From Antedon bifida (taxonomy: Eukaryota; Echinodermata; Crinoidea; Comatulida; Antedonidae), in the NCBI GenBank assembly GCA_963402885.1, contig OY727096.1:13745820-13809819 (forward strand): DNA of 64,000 nucleotides. Direction: 5' to 3'. Within the stretch, counting starts at the first letter, position 1; every line of letters begins with the position of its first letter. The notes beneath the pieces were generated by a model. It ran no database searches, had not been told where the DNA came from, and worked only from the letters and a program-made list of their open reading frames with translations. Positions 11,126-21,377 of the stretch are shown here, piece by piece. A program made the translations under genes and the position numbers.

Positions 11126-11920
11126 CACCTCCACTCATAAGGGACCACTTCCCATAATCGACCTTCTCTCGTAAGCAACCACCTTTCTTTATGACCACAC
11201 CTCTCGTAAGTGACCACCCTCTTTTAAAGGACCACCAACTCTTGTAAGAGACCACTTTTCATAATCGACCACTTCTAAGCGGCCACCTCTTTTAAGGGAC
11301 CACAACCTCTCTGTGGTTGTTGAGAGACATGATCGCTTACAAGAGATGGTCCATTATGAGAAGCGGTCCCCTAACAGAGACAGTGGTCATTCAATAGAGG
11401 TGGTCACTTACGAGAGGTCGATGTTACAGGAGATGGTCGATTATGAGCAGTAGTTTCTTAAGAAAGGTGGTGGTTCTGTAAAGGAGGTCGTCACTTACGA
11501 GGTGTGGTCGTTAAGAGAGGTGGTCCTTTAAAAGAGGTGGTCGTTCTATAGGTGGTCACTTACGAGAGGTTGTTGATTATGAGAAGGGGACCCTTAAGAG
11601 AGGTGGTTGCTTATATGTATGGTTTTAGGGAGGTGGTCGCTTACGAGATGGCTGCTTGTTGAAAGTTATTCACTTACGATAGGTGGATAGATTGATTGAT
11701 AAGTAAAGAGAGTGGTGGTCCTTTAAAAGAGGTGGTCACTTACGAGAGGTGTGGTTGTTAAGAGAGGTGCTCGCTTACGAGGGGTGCTTGATTATGAGAA
11801 GCGGTCCCTTATGGGAGGTGATCACTTACGAGAGGTGTTCGATTAGGAGATGCGGTCCCTTAACAGAGATGGTGGACCATGGCCGTTCAATAAAGGTGGT
11901 CGCTAATTGCGTATGATGTA
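11126..11920. repeat. Degenerate minisatellite, GGTGGTCxCTTACGAGA type, switching orientation
   Basis: Units of roughly 20-30 bases are built on GGTGGTC, CTTACGAGA and TTAAGAGA. From 11126 to about 11320 they run in the complementary orientation (GACCACC..TCTCGTAAG). From about 11335 to 11920 they run forward (GAGGTGGTCACTTACGAGAG). The whole is a large imperfect inverted repeat of minisatellite units, starting directly at the end of the Penelope-like copy. Short reading frames across it are repeat translation, not genes. A smaller block of the same units lies at 43425-43572. Confidence 0.8.
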
Positions 11921-11944
11921 CGGTCTGTTTTTGTGCTGGTGATA

Positions 11945-12140
11945 GTAATTACATTAGCTGGGACGCAATTTTCGTTACTACATTAGCTGTTGCCGTTCTA
12001 CATTAGCTGGTGTTGATTTTGTATTCACTACATAAGCTGTTGGTGTTTCTACATTAGCTGGAGGTTTTACTACATTAGCGGTGGATTGTTCTACATTAGC
12101 GTTTGTTTCGACATTAGCTGGCATTTTCTACATAGTGGTT
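11945..12140 (+). repeat. Tandem array of CTACATTAGCTG units
   Basis: The core CTACATTAGC(T/G)G recurs about eight times at spacings of roughly 20-40 bases, separated by variable T/G-rich linkers. It directly follows the GGTGGTC minisatellite. No coding potential is evident; reading frames that start in it (such as 12081-12314) are incidental. Confidence 0.75.
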
Positions 12141-12527
12141 GTAACACGCACATATTATTGTGTTTGGTATGTTTACGACATTTTTGCACGAAATTGCTGG
12201 GTCCGCCCTGTGCAAGCAGGGATGAATGGTTTGCCATATCTATTTGTTTTGATTTTCCATTGTAGAAGTCTGTCACTATTCTTACTTTTATTGAATTTAC
12301 AGTGTACCGCATAATACGTATAATACATTGTCGAATAAATAGACACGATGATTAATTTAATAAAATAAGCAACCTGGGAATTAGGCCTACTTCCGAAAGA
12401 GAAACTTGTCATAAAATGAGTCCAAATTTGTTATTTGAATTCATTTAAACAAATCCAATTTGTGTTTTGTATGTAACAATAGGGTTGAGGGATGAGGAAG
12501 AGGATGGGCAAAAAGAGGAACATTTTT

Positions 12528-13346
12528 AACTAGATTTGAACTCGTCACTATTGACGAGTTAGGGTATCCGCCGCGCAAACTCCACGGTCACGTCATACGT
12601 TACAATATTGCGCACAGAAAAACGATTATGCCATTGTGACCTTAAGAAAATAAAATGTTAGTGTGCCCTCTCTATTTTGTGTTTAAATATACAGTATACA
12701 CTACTGTACACATACTTTACTACATACAGTACAGAATAGGTTATTTAAATTTTTAACATGATGACGTCATCATAATGAAACGCGTAGATAGCACATTTGG
12801 AGGGAAATTATCTGAGCAACAACATATTAACGTGTTGAAGAATTTGGATACAATTACTAGAAAAGGCTTTTCTAGCGATTAGTGTGCACCAAATGCTCGC
12901 GTTGACATTTTTACATGTTTAAATGACATGAAACGCGTAGAAAGTTGAAATTTTTAAATGCTTGTGTGCACATAACGGTCTGTGAAACATGCCTTTTTAT
13001 TTCCACAGAAAGTTAGCGCATGATATAAATTACACTTTTGCTAAGTTTCAATTTAAATTGTTATATGGATTTCGATCTATGTTAAATTAGGCGAAATTCA
13101 TAAAATCGCGCGTAACTTACGCTGCGCAACTCTAAAGTCATATAACAAAGTTTCTTGCACATCAACAGATAGAGTTCAATCTTCTGACAAAGTTATACAA
13201 TCTTCCATGTTTACAAGAATTAGAGATACACTGCAGACAAAATTCGTGGAAAGAAAGAATAATAAGAATAAGACAGAAAAAAAAAAAAGATCCTGACAAT
13301 AACAAGGGGGTATCCACCAAGTGCGGATATCCACCAAGTGCGGATA
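12528..13346 (+). repeat. Modular dispersed repeat, copy A
   Basis: This starts with CTAGATTTGAACTCGTCAC and a hairpin (AACTCGTCA..TGACGAGTT, 12539-12560). It continues with GGGTATCCGCCGCGCAA, a TACTGTA-rich stretch, ATGATGACGTCATCAT (12767-12782), TTATCTGAGCAACAACATAT, and a purine tail of AAGAATAATAAGAA. It ends in two overlapping TATCCACCAAGTGCGGATA hairpins (13310-13346). The same start, modules or tail recur at 18285, 22934, 29360, 30147, 33985 (minus), 48200, 53303 and 58749. No protein is encoded. It is probably a non-autonomous element, but the class is unknown to me. Confidence 0.7.
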
Positions 13347-14648
13347 ACCAAATATATTCTTTATCCACTCAGTAACAAAATATTTTTTTAATGTTTTATA
13401 GGCCTATAAATAATATACCACTTAATACAGTAACACATTTGCGATTTAATACTTTGTCGATTGAAATAGTAAAGTACATGTAACGATACACCATTACAAC
13501 GTTTATATTTTTTGGTAATTATTAATTAATACAGACGTTGAGCAAGCAACTGCCAGTAATAAAGTTTATTTGCATATTGTGGGTTTATATATCTAACAGT
13601 AAGGCCTACCCACACTCACAGTAATAAGTGTATTTTTACATGTCTTTATATATCTAACAGTACCCACACTCACAGTAAAAAAATTGCGCTTCAAATGGCG
13701 ACCAAAAATGGTTTACGTATTTATTGCAATAAATTTACCTACAGGTACTTGTGTTAAACCAATTGGAATGTTCCATTCATCGCAAATCAATACATTTGTA
13801 AAAACGTATATTAAATCTATCAAAATAGTATTTTTTAAAGAAAATTGACCTGTCTTCAACATTATAATGCTGTACTCGAGCTGTTCAACCACTTTTCAGC
13901 TATTAAAAACAATTATTGTAGAAGGAGATAGGTAAATGTGAAGCATCCTCATATTATTGTGTGCTGGTATTTTTCAAGATGGACATCCAATAGACAGTGT
14001 ATACTACGATCGGAAACACCCCTATTTGGGGAAAATCATTGAACCTAAATTCGTTTTAATTGTCAATAACTAATTATCTAACTTGATTTATTTAGTAAAC
14101 AGGGTTACATCAGGTGGTTAAAATCAGTACCGAAAGTACGAACCAACTTTATATACCATCGAGTAAAAATTCAAGAAGTAACGCGCGATTTACCGAATTT
14201 TGCCATTACTTAAATTTATATATATATACTTGCCACTTTTGTCATTGGACCATATATTTATTACATAAAATTTGAAGAAAAAAGCATCTATAATATACAG
14301 TATGCTGCTAATAATATTATGTTTAGTTTGTCCCTGTTTTATTAATCGACCATTCCAGGATATGTCCTCTTGTCAGATTATATGTATTTGTAAGGCTGAT
14401 CAATGGGTCCTTTATCTTTTCAAATCTTTTTTTTACTGCAATCCATACCATTTACCAATGAATAAGTCCTCAAGTCAAAAATCAACAAAGTCAAATAGTA
14501 ATCAATTGAAAAGGAAAGCCAAATTCTTTTCAGTTGCAGCAGAGCGGACAGAATTCTCAATTTAAATCACATTTGATCACAGTTCAGTGTAGGAAGTTTC
14601 AATAGTTGTATCTATTTTGACAAGCTGAAATTGATATTGTTTTGACTA
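13347..14648. other. Noncoding DNA with a ~60-bp tandem pair
   Basis: The block TTATATATCTAACAGT..CCCACACTCACAGTAA occurs twice at about 13585-13624 and 13636-13678. A + strand frame at 14272-14565 has a Ser/Lys-rich end (NKSSSQKSTKSNSNQ) but no splice or family support. It lies just upstream of the candidate first exon and may be leader sequence or chance. Nothing else is recognised. Confidence 0.4.
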
Positions 14649-14774
14649 ATGCCTGGATATAGAACAATGAACCAGTCAGAAAAACCTCATAGAATGTTAC
14701 TGATGGGACCATCACTTCGTGGATCGGCTTATATGCACATGAATGCCAAATATGGCCAGCGATCACGTTATCAG
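14649..14774 (+). CDS. Candidate first coding exon, unknown protein (42 codons)
   Basis: The ATG at 14649 is preceded in frame by TGA two codons upstream. The frame runs 42 codons with a non-random composition (begins MPGYRTMNQSEKPHR, later GSAYMHMNAKYGQRSRYQ, basic overall). It reaches a plausible donor (CAG|GTATCA) in phase 0; continuing past the donor, the frame stops after 14 further codons. No family is recognised. The frame has no membrane segment or signal peptide. The similar exon at 28451 also ends in phase 0, so the two could be alternative first exons of one gene. Transcript data are lacking, and the upstream ATG could be replaced by the internal Met at codon 7. Confidence 0.4.
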
Positions 14775-16340
14775 GTATCATTACATATTGTATGCTTAAT
14801 TGTGATTAATAAGAAATGAATTATATACAGTATCAGGTTTTCTTAGGGTTTTATAAATGTAAACATTTCAGCGAACTACAGTAGAACCCCTTTTTAGGGA
14901 ACATTTTTGGGAATTTTCTATCACACTTTTACACTACACTGTCAATAGCAAAATAGTGATTATTTTTTATGATTTTTTAAGTTTAATAAAGTAGATAAAA
15001 AATGGTTAATTTTAAAATAATATTTGATTGTGCTTTTACTAAGATCATAAACTATAACTCTATATACTATAAAATAATAATATTTACTATAATAGTAAAA
15101 AAGGAAATACCACCATCGCAAGTTACCATGAAACTGCTTTAGATAGTGTTTCAATATTAACTTACTGGCTAAAACTAACGCTAGTATTTGGTTTATGAAT
15201 ACTGAAATTTACTAATGGTTTTTCATTATTCTAAAATATTCACTTTGAAATGCTCTACTGTTGGTACCTTTACTGTATGTCATCTTGTTTAAACCAGAAT
15301 GTTTTATTCTGTACTTTTGTTATTTTAGCTAATCAATACATTTTCATGTATAGATGTTGCCAAAAAATAGCAAGTTTCATAGTCCATTTTCAGTATATTT
15401 AGTTTAATTTAAATAAAATGATTTTTAGATGAATAGGCCTAGATATATAAATATTTAAAACAAATTAAGTTTAGGAGCCAATAAACTAAAAACAAACAAC
15501 AAATTTAAACATTGTCATTAAATCTGTCAATTGTCTACTTAGTAACACAACTTAGAAAAAGTACTTTTTTAAATAGATAACTTCCTTTGTAATCAAGAAT
15601 CTGTCCCATAGGAGTGATGAGCCCATCTGTTAATCTAATTAAATGCATCTTGTAATTACATTTTACTATAGCTTTTCACTGATACTAGAATTGACAGAAA
15701 GTAAATATCAATGCACAGTGCTAGCTGGAACTTATAGACTGCCATTTCAATTCATCAATAAATATACGTACATTGGCATTCATTTTCAGCCAGTTTCTGA
15801 TTCTTTTACTCTTCTGTTATAACCTGTTATATATTGTGTAAATAAATTATCTTTATTTACTTTGTTTCCAAAGGAAATTGACAAATTCCAAATAACTGGG
15901 TTAATTAATACTGTTTCAAATGAATTAAATGGCCAGCATTATGAAAGCCATGTTACTGTTTTTATGTTACAAAAAACAGCCAATGTACCAGACCACACAT
16001 ATGCTCAAAGGTCTAGCTGATGAATATTACTTTTGACTACTCTCTGTGGATATATATAATAATCGTCAAATGGGAAACCTTGTTTAATTTAGTGTAAAAA
16101 TTAGACTGCAACATGATCATTGTTATACAAAATTTTTAAACCAGTTTTTTAATAGAAGCAGGCCCATTATACATAAAATTTTATCATATTATAAACTGGA
16201 GTAAATTATTTATAAAAAAATAAAATTTTACGCTTTAGTTATATATGAAATACTAGTAATGAAGGCCAAATTAAACAACAATAAATGCATGACAAGGTAA
16301 ACCACACATATAGTTATGGTATTCATTTTAAATTTTAAAA
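14775..16340. other. Noncoding AT-rich DNA with one member of a conserved repeat pair
   Basis: No gene is seen. The only structure is a ~70-base block at 15957-16027 that recurs at 16863-16933. Confidence 0.4.
15957..16027 (+). repeat. Conserved 70-bp direct repeat, copy 1
   Basis: The segment TGTTTTTATGTTACAAAAAA, then TACCAGACCACACATATGCT and CAAAGGTCTAG(C/G)TGATGAATAT, matches 16863-16933 closely, while the flanks on both sides do not. The core can pair as a short hairpin (AGACC..GGTCT). Confidence 0.7.
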
Positions 16341-16597
16341 AGATATATTGTCTAGTGTCTGAAAATTGTTGTCACATTTAGTAATATCAACCTTGATTTG
16401 ATTTGATGAGAAAAAATTTATTTTAAAGCAAAATATAGTATTTATATAATTGAACTGTTTATTTTGTATTTTTATAATAAGTGAAAACACATGTTTTCAT
16501 ATTTTATTTTATTAACTTTATTAAAATTTGAAAATGGCCTATTCAAATCTTGATTTTAGTAATCTTCATTTTTCATGTTGTTGGGGAAAATACATCT
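16341..16597. mobile_element. TTAA-type MITE, 257 bp
   Basis: Left terminus AGATATATTGTC and right terminus (G)GGGAAAATACATCT are inverted and imperfect. A TTAA follows the right end (16598-16601), and TTAA lies two bases before the left (16335-16338). It is the same family as 41967-42511. No reading frame. Confidence 0.65.
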
Positions 16598-16862
16598 TTA
16601 AGAAGGAAATAAACTAAGAAATAAAGTTGCCGTCTCAGCCAAGAAAATACAATGCAAGGTCTCTTTTGTGAAAGGAAGTTTCTACTACTTAAGGGCAATG
16701 CACATCTCCGGGTGACAAGTAATAATGTCCTGCAGGACATTGCAAACCAAAATACATCTACATAACTACCAAAAATAAAAGCAACTGCTAGGAAATTTTA
16801 AACCAGCAAAAACTGAAATTTACATGTAATTTACATATAACATTTAAATTATGCATTAATTG

Positions 16863-16933
16863 TTTTTATGTTACAAAAAATGCCAAATTTACCAGACCAC
16901 ACATATGCTCAAAGGTCTAGGTGATGAATATTG
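16863..16933 (+). repeat. Conserved 70-bp direct repeat, copy 2
   Basis: This is the partner of 15957-16027, about 900 bases downstream in the same orientation. The two differ by only a few substitutions. They enclose the 257-bp MITE among other sequence, so a local segment duplication with later insertions, or two copies of a short unit, are both possible. Confidence 0.7.
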
Positions 16934-18284
16934 ATAAAATAGAGTTGGTTTTACATCAGCTAATTCCTAAAATGGAAGTAAGTGAAGTTTCATTGTAATC
17001 TAGTTTGTTGTTTGTTTATCAAATGAGAACATTACTTATTTAAATAGAGTTACATACTGTAAATATGTATAAAATTAAAGATTAAAACTTTTTTTCAAAA
17101 TGGGAGCTTTCTTTAATTAATTAAAAAGTTATTAGGTAACAAGCAAGGACTTTATGTCACAAAAGGTCCTCACAATTCAACACAATCTTATATCGCGATG
17201 ATACACACGCAGTTTGCTGGCATATAATAGAGAAATTGAAAATTGTTTATCGTTAGTAAAATACTTTACAGTATTTAATAATGCTGTCTGGCACCAGGGT
17301 GCACTATTGAAGGTTATACAAAAAAAAAAAGGGATACATTTTCATTCTTTGCCACTACAAAATAAGGAAATTCTATGGAAATGACTCAACACAATGCAGC
17401 TAATGTAAAACCATCCACCGCTAGTAAATGCGTAGGCCAGTCGAATTTGCAGTGAGCATTTCGAAAAAGATTGATATGTGAAAGACTTGAAAGCATAGCT
17501 TTTAAAAATAAAACGTCCCTACATTGTTCGATTCTAAAGCTATGAAAAAACAATAAATGCTAGGTACCCCAACAGTATCCGACGAAATGGAGAGACTCGA
17601 GAGATAGACGATCGCGTATGTATGGAGGCTAGTGAGAAAAATGTTTCAAAGCCTATTTCCCTGCAGCTCCTATGCTTATATACTGTGGTGTTTTTTTCAA
17701 CAGCTTTATAGCGTTGACAAAATATTCTAAACACCAAGCCTTAAACTACAAGAAGTAGGCCTACTGTGTGTTAGGTTGAGGATATGATATTGTTAATAAT
17801 TGAATTTATTGTTTTCATTAAATAGTAAATTAATGAAAAATATTGTAATTATTATTACTAATACTATTAATTAGCAGTAAAAACGTCCAACTTCCAACAC
17901 ACTGCAACAGTTTCAGTGCAGCATGCACACTTGATGTTGCTTATGGCATTGGAGCAGGTTTCCCCATTTACACCATCATTATTATTATACCATCATTATT
18001 ATTATTATCTCCTGTCTTATCTTCCAAAATCAAACTCATTATCAATTAGGCTACCCTAATTGTGGCTGGCCTGCAGTCATCATCGTAACCTTCAGCATGT
18101 AAACATTGCCGTGGACCTTTGATTACGTCACATGATGTAGCGCCCTCTATCAGTCAAATTTGTAATTTCTTTGTTAATTAGTGAAAATAAATTTAAAATG
18201 TGGTCACATAACGATAGTCAATATATCCAACATAACATGATAAGTACATATTCAGATTAGGTTTATTTTCACTTCAGGTCCCCT
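16934..18284. other. Noncoding AT-rich DNA
   Basis: No gene is supported. A frame open from about 17880 to 18047 is hydrophobic (GIGAGFPIYTIIIIIP) but falls over an ATT/ATC microsatellite (17978-18008) and has no start or splice support. A short GC-richer patch at 18100-18150 (CATGATGTAGCGCCCTCT) resembles the edge of a repeat. Confidence 0.35.
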
Positions 18285-18600
18285 TTAAAATGGTGGCGAC
18301 TCATGAGAAAGATAAATAAACAATATGTGCTCTGTTGAATGTGATAATTTATAACGAAAGAGAAAAAAAACGAATTTCGTCACAAAATTTTGTACGTCAA
18401 ATGTGTACATGAATTCATGTCTACAACTCAATGGCTTCCAGAATAAGTAAAAATATTGGGGGTCACCGTGCATTCTGAAGAATTATTTTCATTTTAAAAA
18501 TGCCTTATTTTTTCCATTTTCAGCACTTTTGTGATTTGAATGTGTGCATTTTGTCATTTTTAACCTGCTTGTATAGCGTTAGTTTAAGGATGGTGAGTAG
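18285..18600 (+). repeat. Modular dispersed repeat, copy B (fragment)
   Basis: The order GCGACTCATGAGAAAGATAA, GTGCTCTGTTGAATGTGATA, ACGAAAGAG, ATTCATGTCTACAACTCA, GGGGGTCACCGTGCATTC, TTTTCAGCACTTTTGTG, then a TTAACCTGCT end matches 23570-23600 plus 25577-25860 and the reverse complement of 33985-34280. Because this copy has no LINE between the blocks, it serves as an empty-site reference for the insertion at 23605-25571. Confidence 0.7.
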
Positions 18601-18805
18601 AATGCGATACTAACACTTTCCTTAGAAACTGATGTGTCACCGATTTGGGCGAATAACTGGTATGCAGGAGTAAATTTGATTGGTTAGAAGTCAAAATCGT
18701 TGATGCATGACTTTTGTATCGTAAGCGACTAATTATGCACCTTGAGCTGTCGATTGAATATCAGTGTCGCAAGAGGTGGCTTTCACTAATCTTTTCCCGG
18801 TTCAG

Positions 18806-19625
18806 GCCTATACTGATACTGATATTATTTTATTGTCCATAGTATAAAATGGAAATACATTTGAAACTGGCATGAAATATAAAAAAAAAGATATACTATA
18901 CAAATTCAGAAGATTACAACAAAATACACACAATTACATTAAAAGCTAGGTTATATATAATACATACAGATTAAAAGCTTTTATCATAAAATTATTAAAA
19001 ATACAATATTAAAAAGAAAGAATTGCACAATGATACGTTAACTCTACAGTTTCCTATCTTTTTTGCCGTGAGTTTATCAAATGTATGACGTTGGCTATAA
19101 AGGCGTAAGGGACACAGAGCCTACCACTTCGGGATCGAATAAATTGATCATTTAGGGGATGACTGACATCACCCATTATACGCAAAGCAGCCTGTATTGA
19201 TCTATCATTATATAATTCATCCAGGTAGATTGGCATATCGCCTATAAGTTTACCAGCTCTTTTCACAATTTGATTTAGCCTTTTTTTATCTTTTTAAAAT
19301 AAATTACCATAGTTACAAATCAGACAGTAAGACAATAAACTTTGGATCATCGTTGTATAAAACAACTTTATAATATTAATAGTGATATCAATATTGAGAG
19401 TTTTCATTTTTCGCAATAATACATTCTTTGACATGATTTACCAACTAATTTATCTGTGTTTGTCTTCCAGTTAAGTTTATGATCAATTATACATCCTAAA
19501 TATGTGTATTCTTCTACAATATTAATTTATTCTCCATTTATAACTACTGGAATCAAGGGTTCACATTCGTTCCTATAATCAATTACAACTTCTTTAGTTT
19601 TAGTTGCATTATGGAGTTGTACCCT
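18806..19625 (-). mobile_element. LINE fragment, RT C-terminal region and 3' UTR
   Basis: On the minus strand, reading from 19620, the sequence encodes HNATKTKEVVIDYRNE, EEYTYLGCIIDHKLNW and, in the open frame 19266-19054, KRAGKLIGDMPIYLDELY and SHPLNDQFIRSRSGR. This order (KTKE box, YLG box, HPL..SGR) is the segment after the catalytic core in Rex1/CR1-like non-LTR retrotransposons. There are several in-frame stops and frame changes above 19266. The 3' UTR of about 230 bases ends in CTATGGACAATAAAATAATA plus a short TATCAG repeat near 18812. It is a 5'-truncated, inactive copy. Confidence 0.82.
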
Positions 19626-20587
19626 ACGTACGATACGAAAGCATAACTCTATAGTTCTGAACAGGCCCTATGAGTTCCGACCTAGTATATTACTGACTAC
19701 TCCTTTTGTAATTTATTGCAATGTCTGTGTTATATCACTCTCAAAAAACAAAATATATTGTGTACACTTATTAAAAGTAGCATTAATTTAAATGGCAACT
19801 TTATGTCATGTTGAAACATGTTTGAGCTTGTTTCTGAAACATCACTCAACTGGATAACTACCTAATTAATAGGCTTTTTAATTAGGTCCTGGAATTCCTA
19901 AATGTGTTCAAAGATAGTTTTCTAAACATGTTTCTGCCGTTTGGAATAATTTGTAGACCGTGCATTATTCAAAGCGGGCATTTATTCGAATAAATACGGT
20001 ATATTAACCATATACTTGTATTCAAATTTACAAAGTAAGAAATGTTTATTTTCCCCCTGATAGACAAAACTTAACAGAAATTCTTTCAGTATTCATGGTG
20101 GCCCTTTATAAAATATATTTTTAAAGTTAGACAAAACTTTACAGAAATTCTTTCAGTATTCATGGTGGCCCTTTATAAAATATATTTTTAAAGTTACGGT
20201 AAGTATCATTAAATGTTTTTATTTTTTTTAAATAGTTTTCATTGTAACAGATTTCTTTTTTTTTTTAAATAAGCAAGTACTTTGTATATTTATGTTTGTT
20301 TATCTTCAATTTTAAATACCGGTAAAAATGAAAATAACAAATATTACAAAACTCAATAGATTGGAAAAGCTCATGATCAACAGATCACAAATTATGACTG
20401 ACTGTCTTGTGATTGTTTGAAAAGTTACTGTGTCATTGATTTGTGAATGATACCAACCTTTTGTTTTTTAATATCTTTTTCTGCAATTGTTAACCTGAAT
20501 TTTATGTTTTTGGATGTTAGGATGAGTATATTAATTTCACATCATGGACTAATAAATGATTTTACTTTTACATGGAAAATACACTAA
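19626..20587. other. Noncoding DNA with a 67-bp tandem duplication
   Basis: Two nearly identical 67-bp units lie at 20061-20127 and 20128-20194 (begin TAGACAAAAC, contain ATTCATGGTGGCCCTTTATA). A palindromic motif TTTATTCGAATAAATACGGTA lies at 19981-20001 and recurs inverted near 27718. No gene is supported. Confidence 0.6.
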
Positions 20588-21377
20588 GGGCCTGTTTCTG
20601 CTGAGCAGGAATAATCGATTATTTTTGGGTAGCAGAAACGGTGCAAAATGACAAAACCGATTAAAAAATAACTGATTAAAAACACTCAATCGATTGCGTG
20701 TTTTAAGTGATTATTGCAGAGCGGTTTTTAGCTGCAACACAAATAGCAATTATTGACCACATTTGACCCAGGTCAACTCATGAGTATGGGCAACCCTCAC
20801 TCACAAAGCATACTGTTTATTTGCACAATCGACGATCATCAAAACGACGATGTGGACCGATGAGATAACATAATAATACGAATTTGTAATGCGCCAATTC
20901 CAGCGGTAAGTGATCAAAGGCGCGGTGTATGAGAGAGCTCAATTTGAAAGAAAAAGATGAGTTTTCAAGGCAGATTTAAAGGCGATAGTAGAAGAACATG
21001 ATCTAATAGAGGCGGGTAGGTCATTCCATAAGCGAGAGGCAGCATAAGTAAAGGTGCTTAGGCCATACGTTTTAGTGTTAAAAGTCGGAATGGAAAGGAG
21101 ATTTTTTGAAGACGAGCGAAGGCGACGGGAAGGTCAGAGAAGAAGGTCAGAGAAGGGGATTTGAACGAGAGAGCTATATAGGTTAAGAAAAGTATTTTAA
21201 AAATTATGCGCTTTTCGACTGGTAGCCAATGAAGACTACGGAGAGCAGGAGTGACGTGATTGTATCTTGGGGTGAGCGTGCATTTTTCAAAATTTTCAAT
21301 TGCAACGCGGGCAATTCTGTGGTTTATGGTACTTAGGAATAATCAATTATTTTGATTTTTTCATCGGAAACAGGCCC
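20588..21377. mobile_element. TAA-flanked MITE, 790 bp, GGGCCTGTTTCTGCTG ends
   Basis: The left end GGGCCTGTTTCTGCTG and the inverted right end GGAAACAGGCCC are flanked by TAA (20585-20587, 21378-21380). Next to the termini are inverted subterminal AATAATCGATTATTTT-type blocks. A TWA duplication with G-rich ends is typical of PIF/Harbinger-derived (Tourist-like) MITEs; that assignment is inference. The interior at about 20900-21330 is a non-AT-rich block (GGTAGGTCATTCCATAAGCG .. ACTGGTAGCCAATGAAGACT) not shared with the sister element at 36074 and probably a captured or inserted repeat. No transposase frame. Confidence 0.8.
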
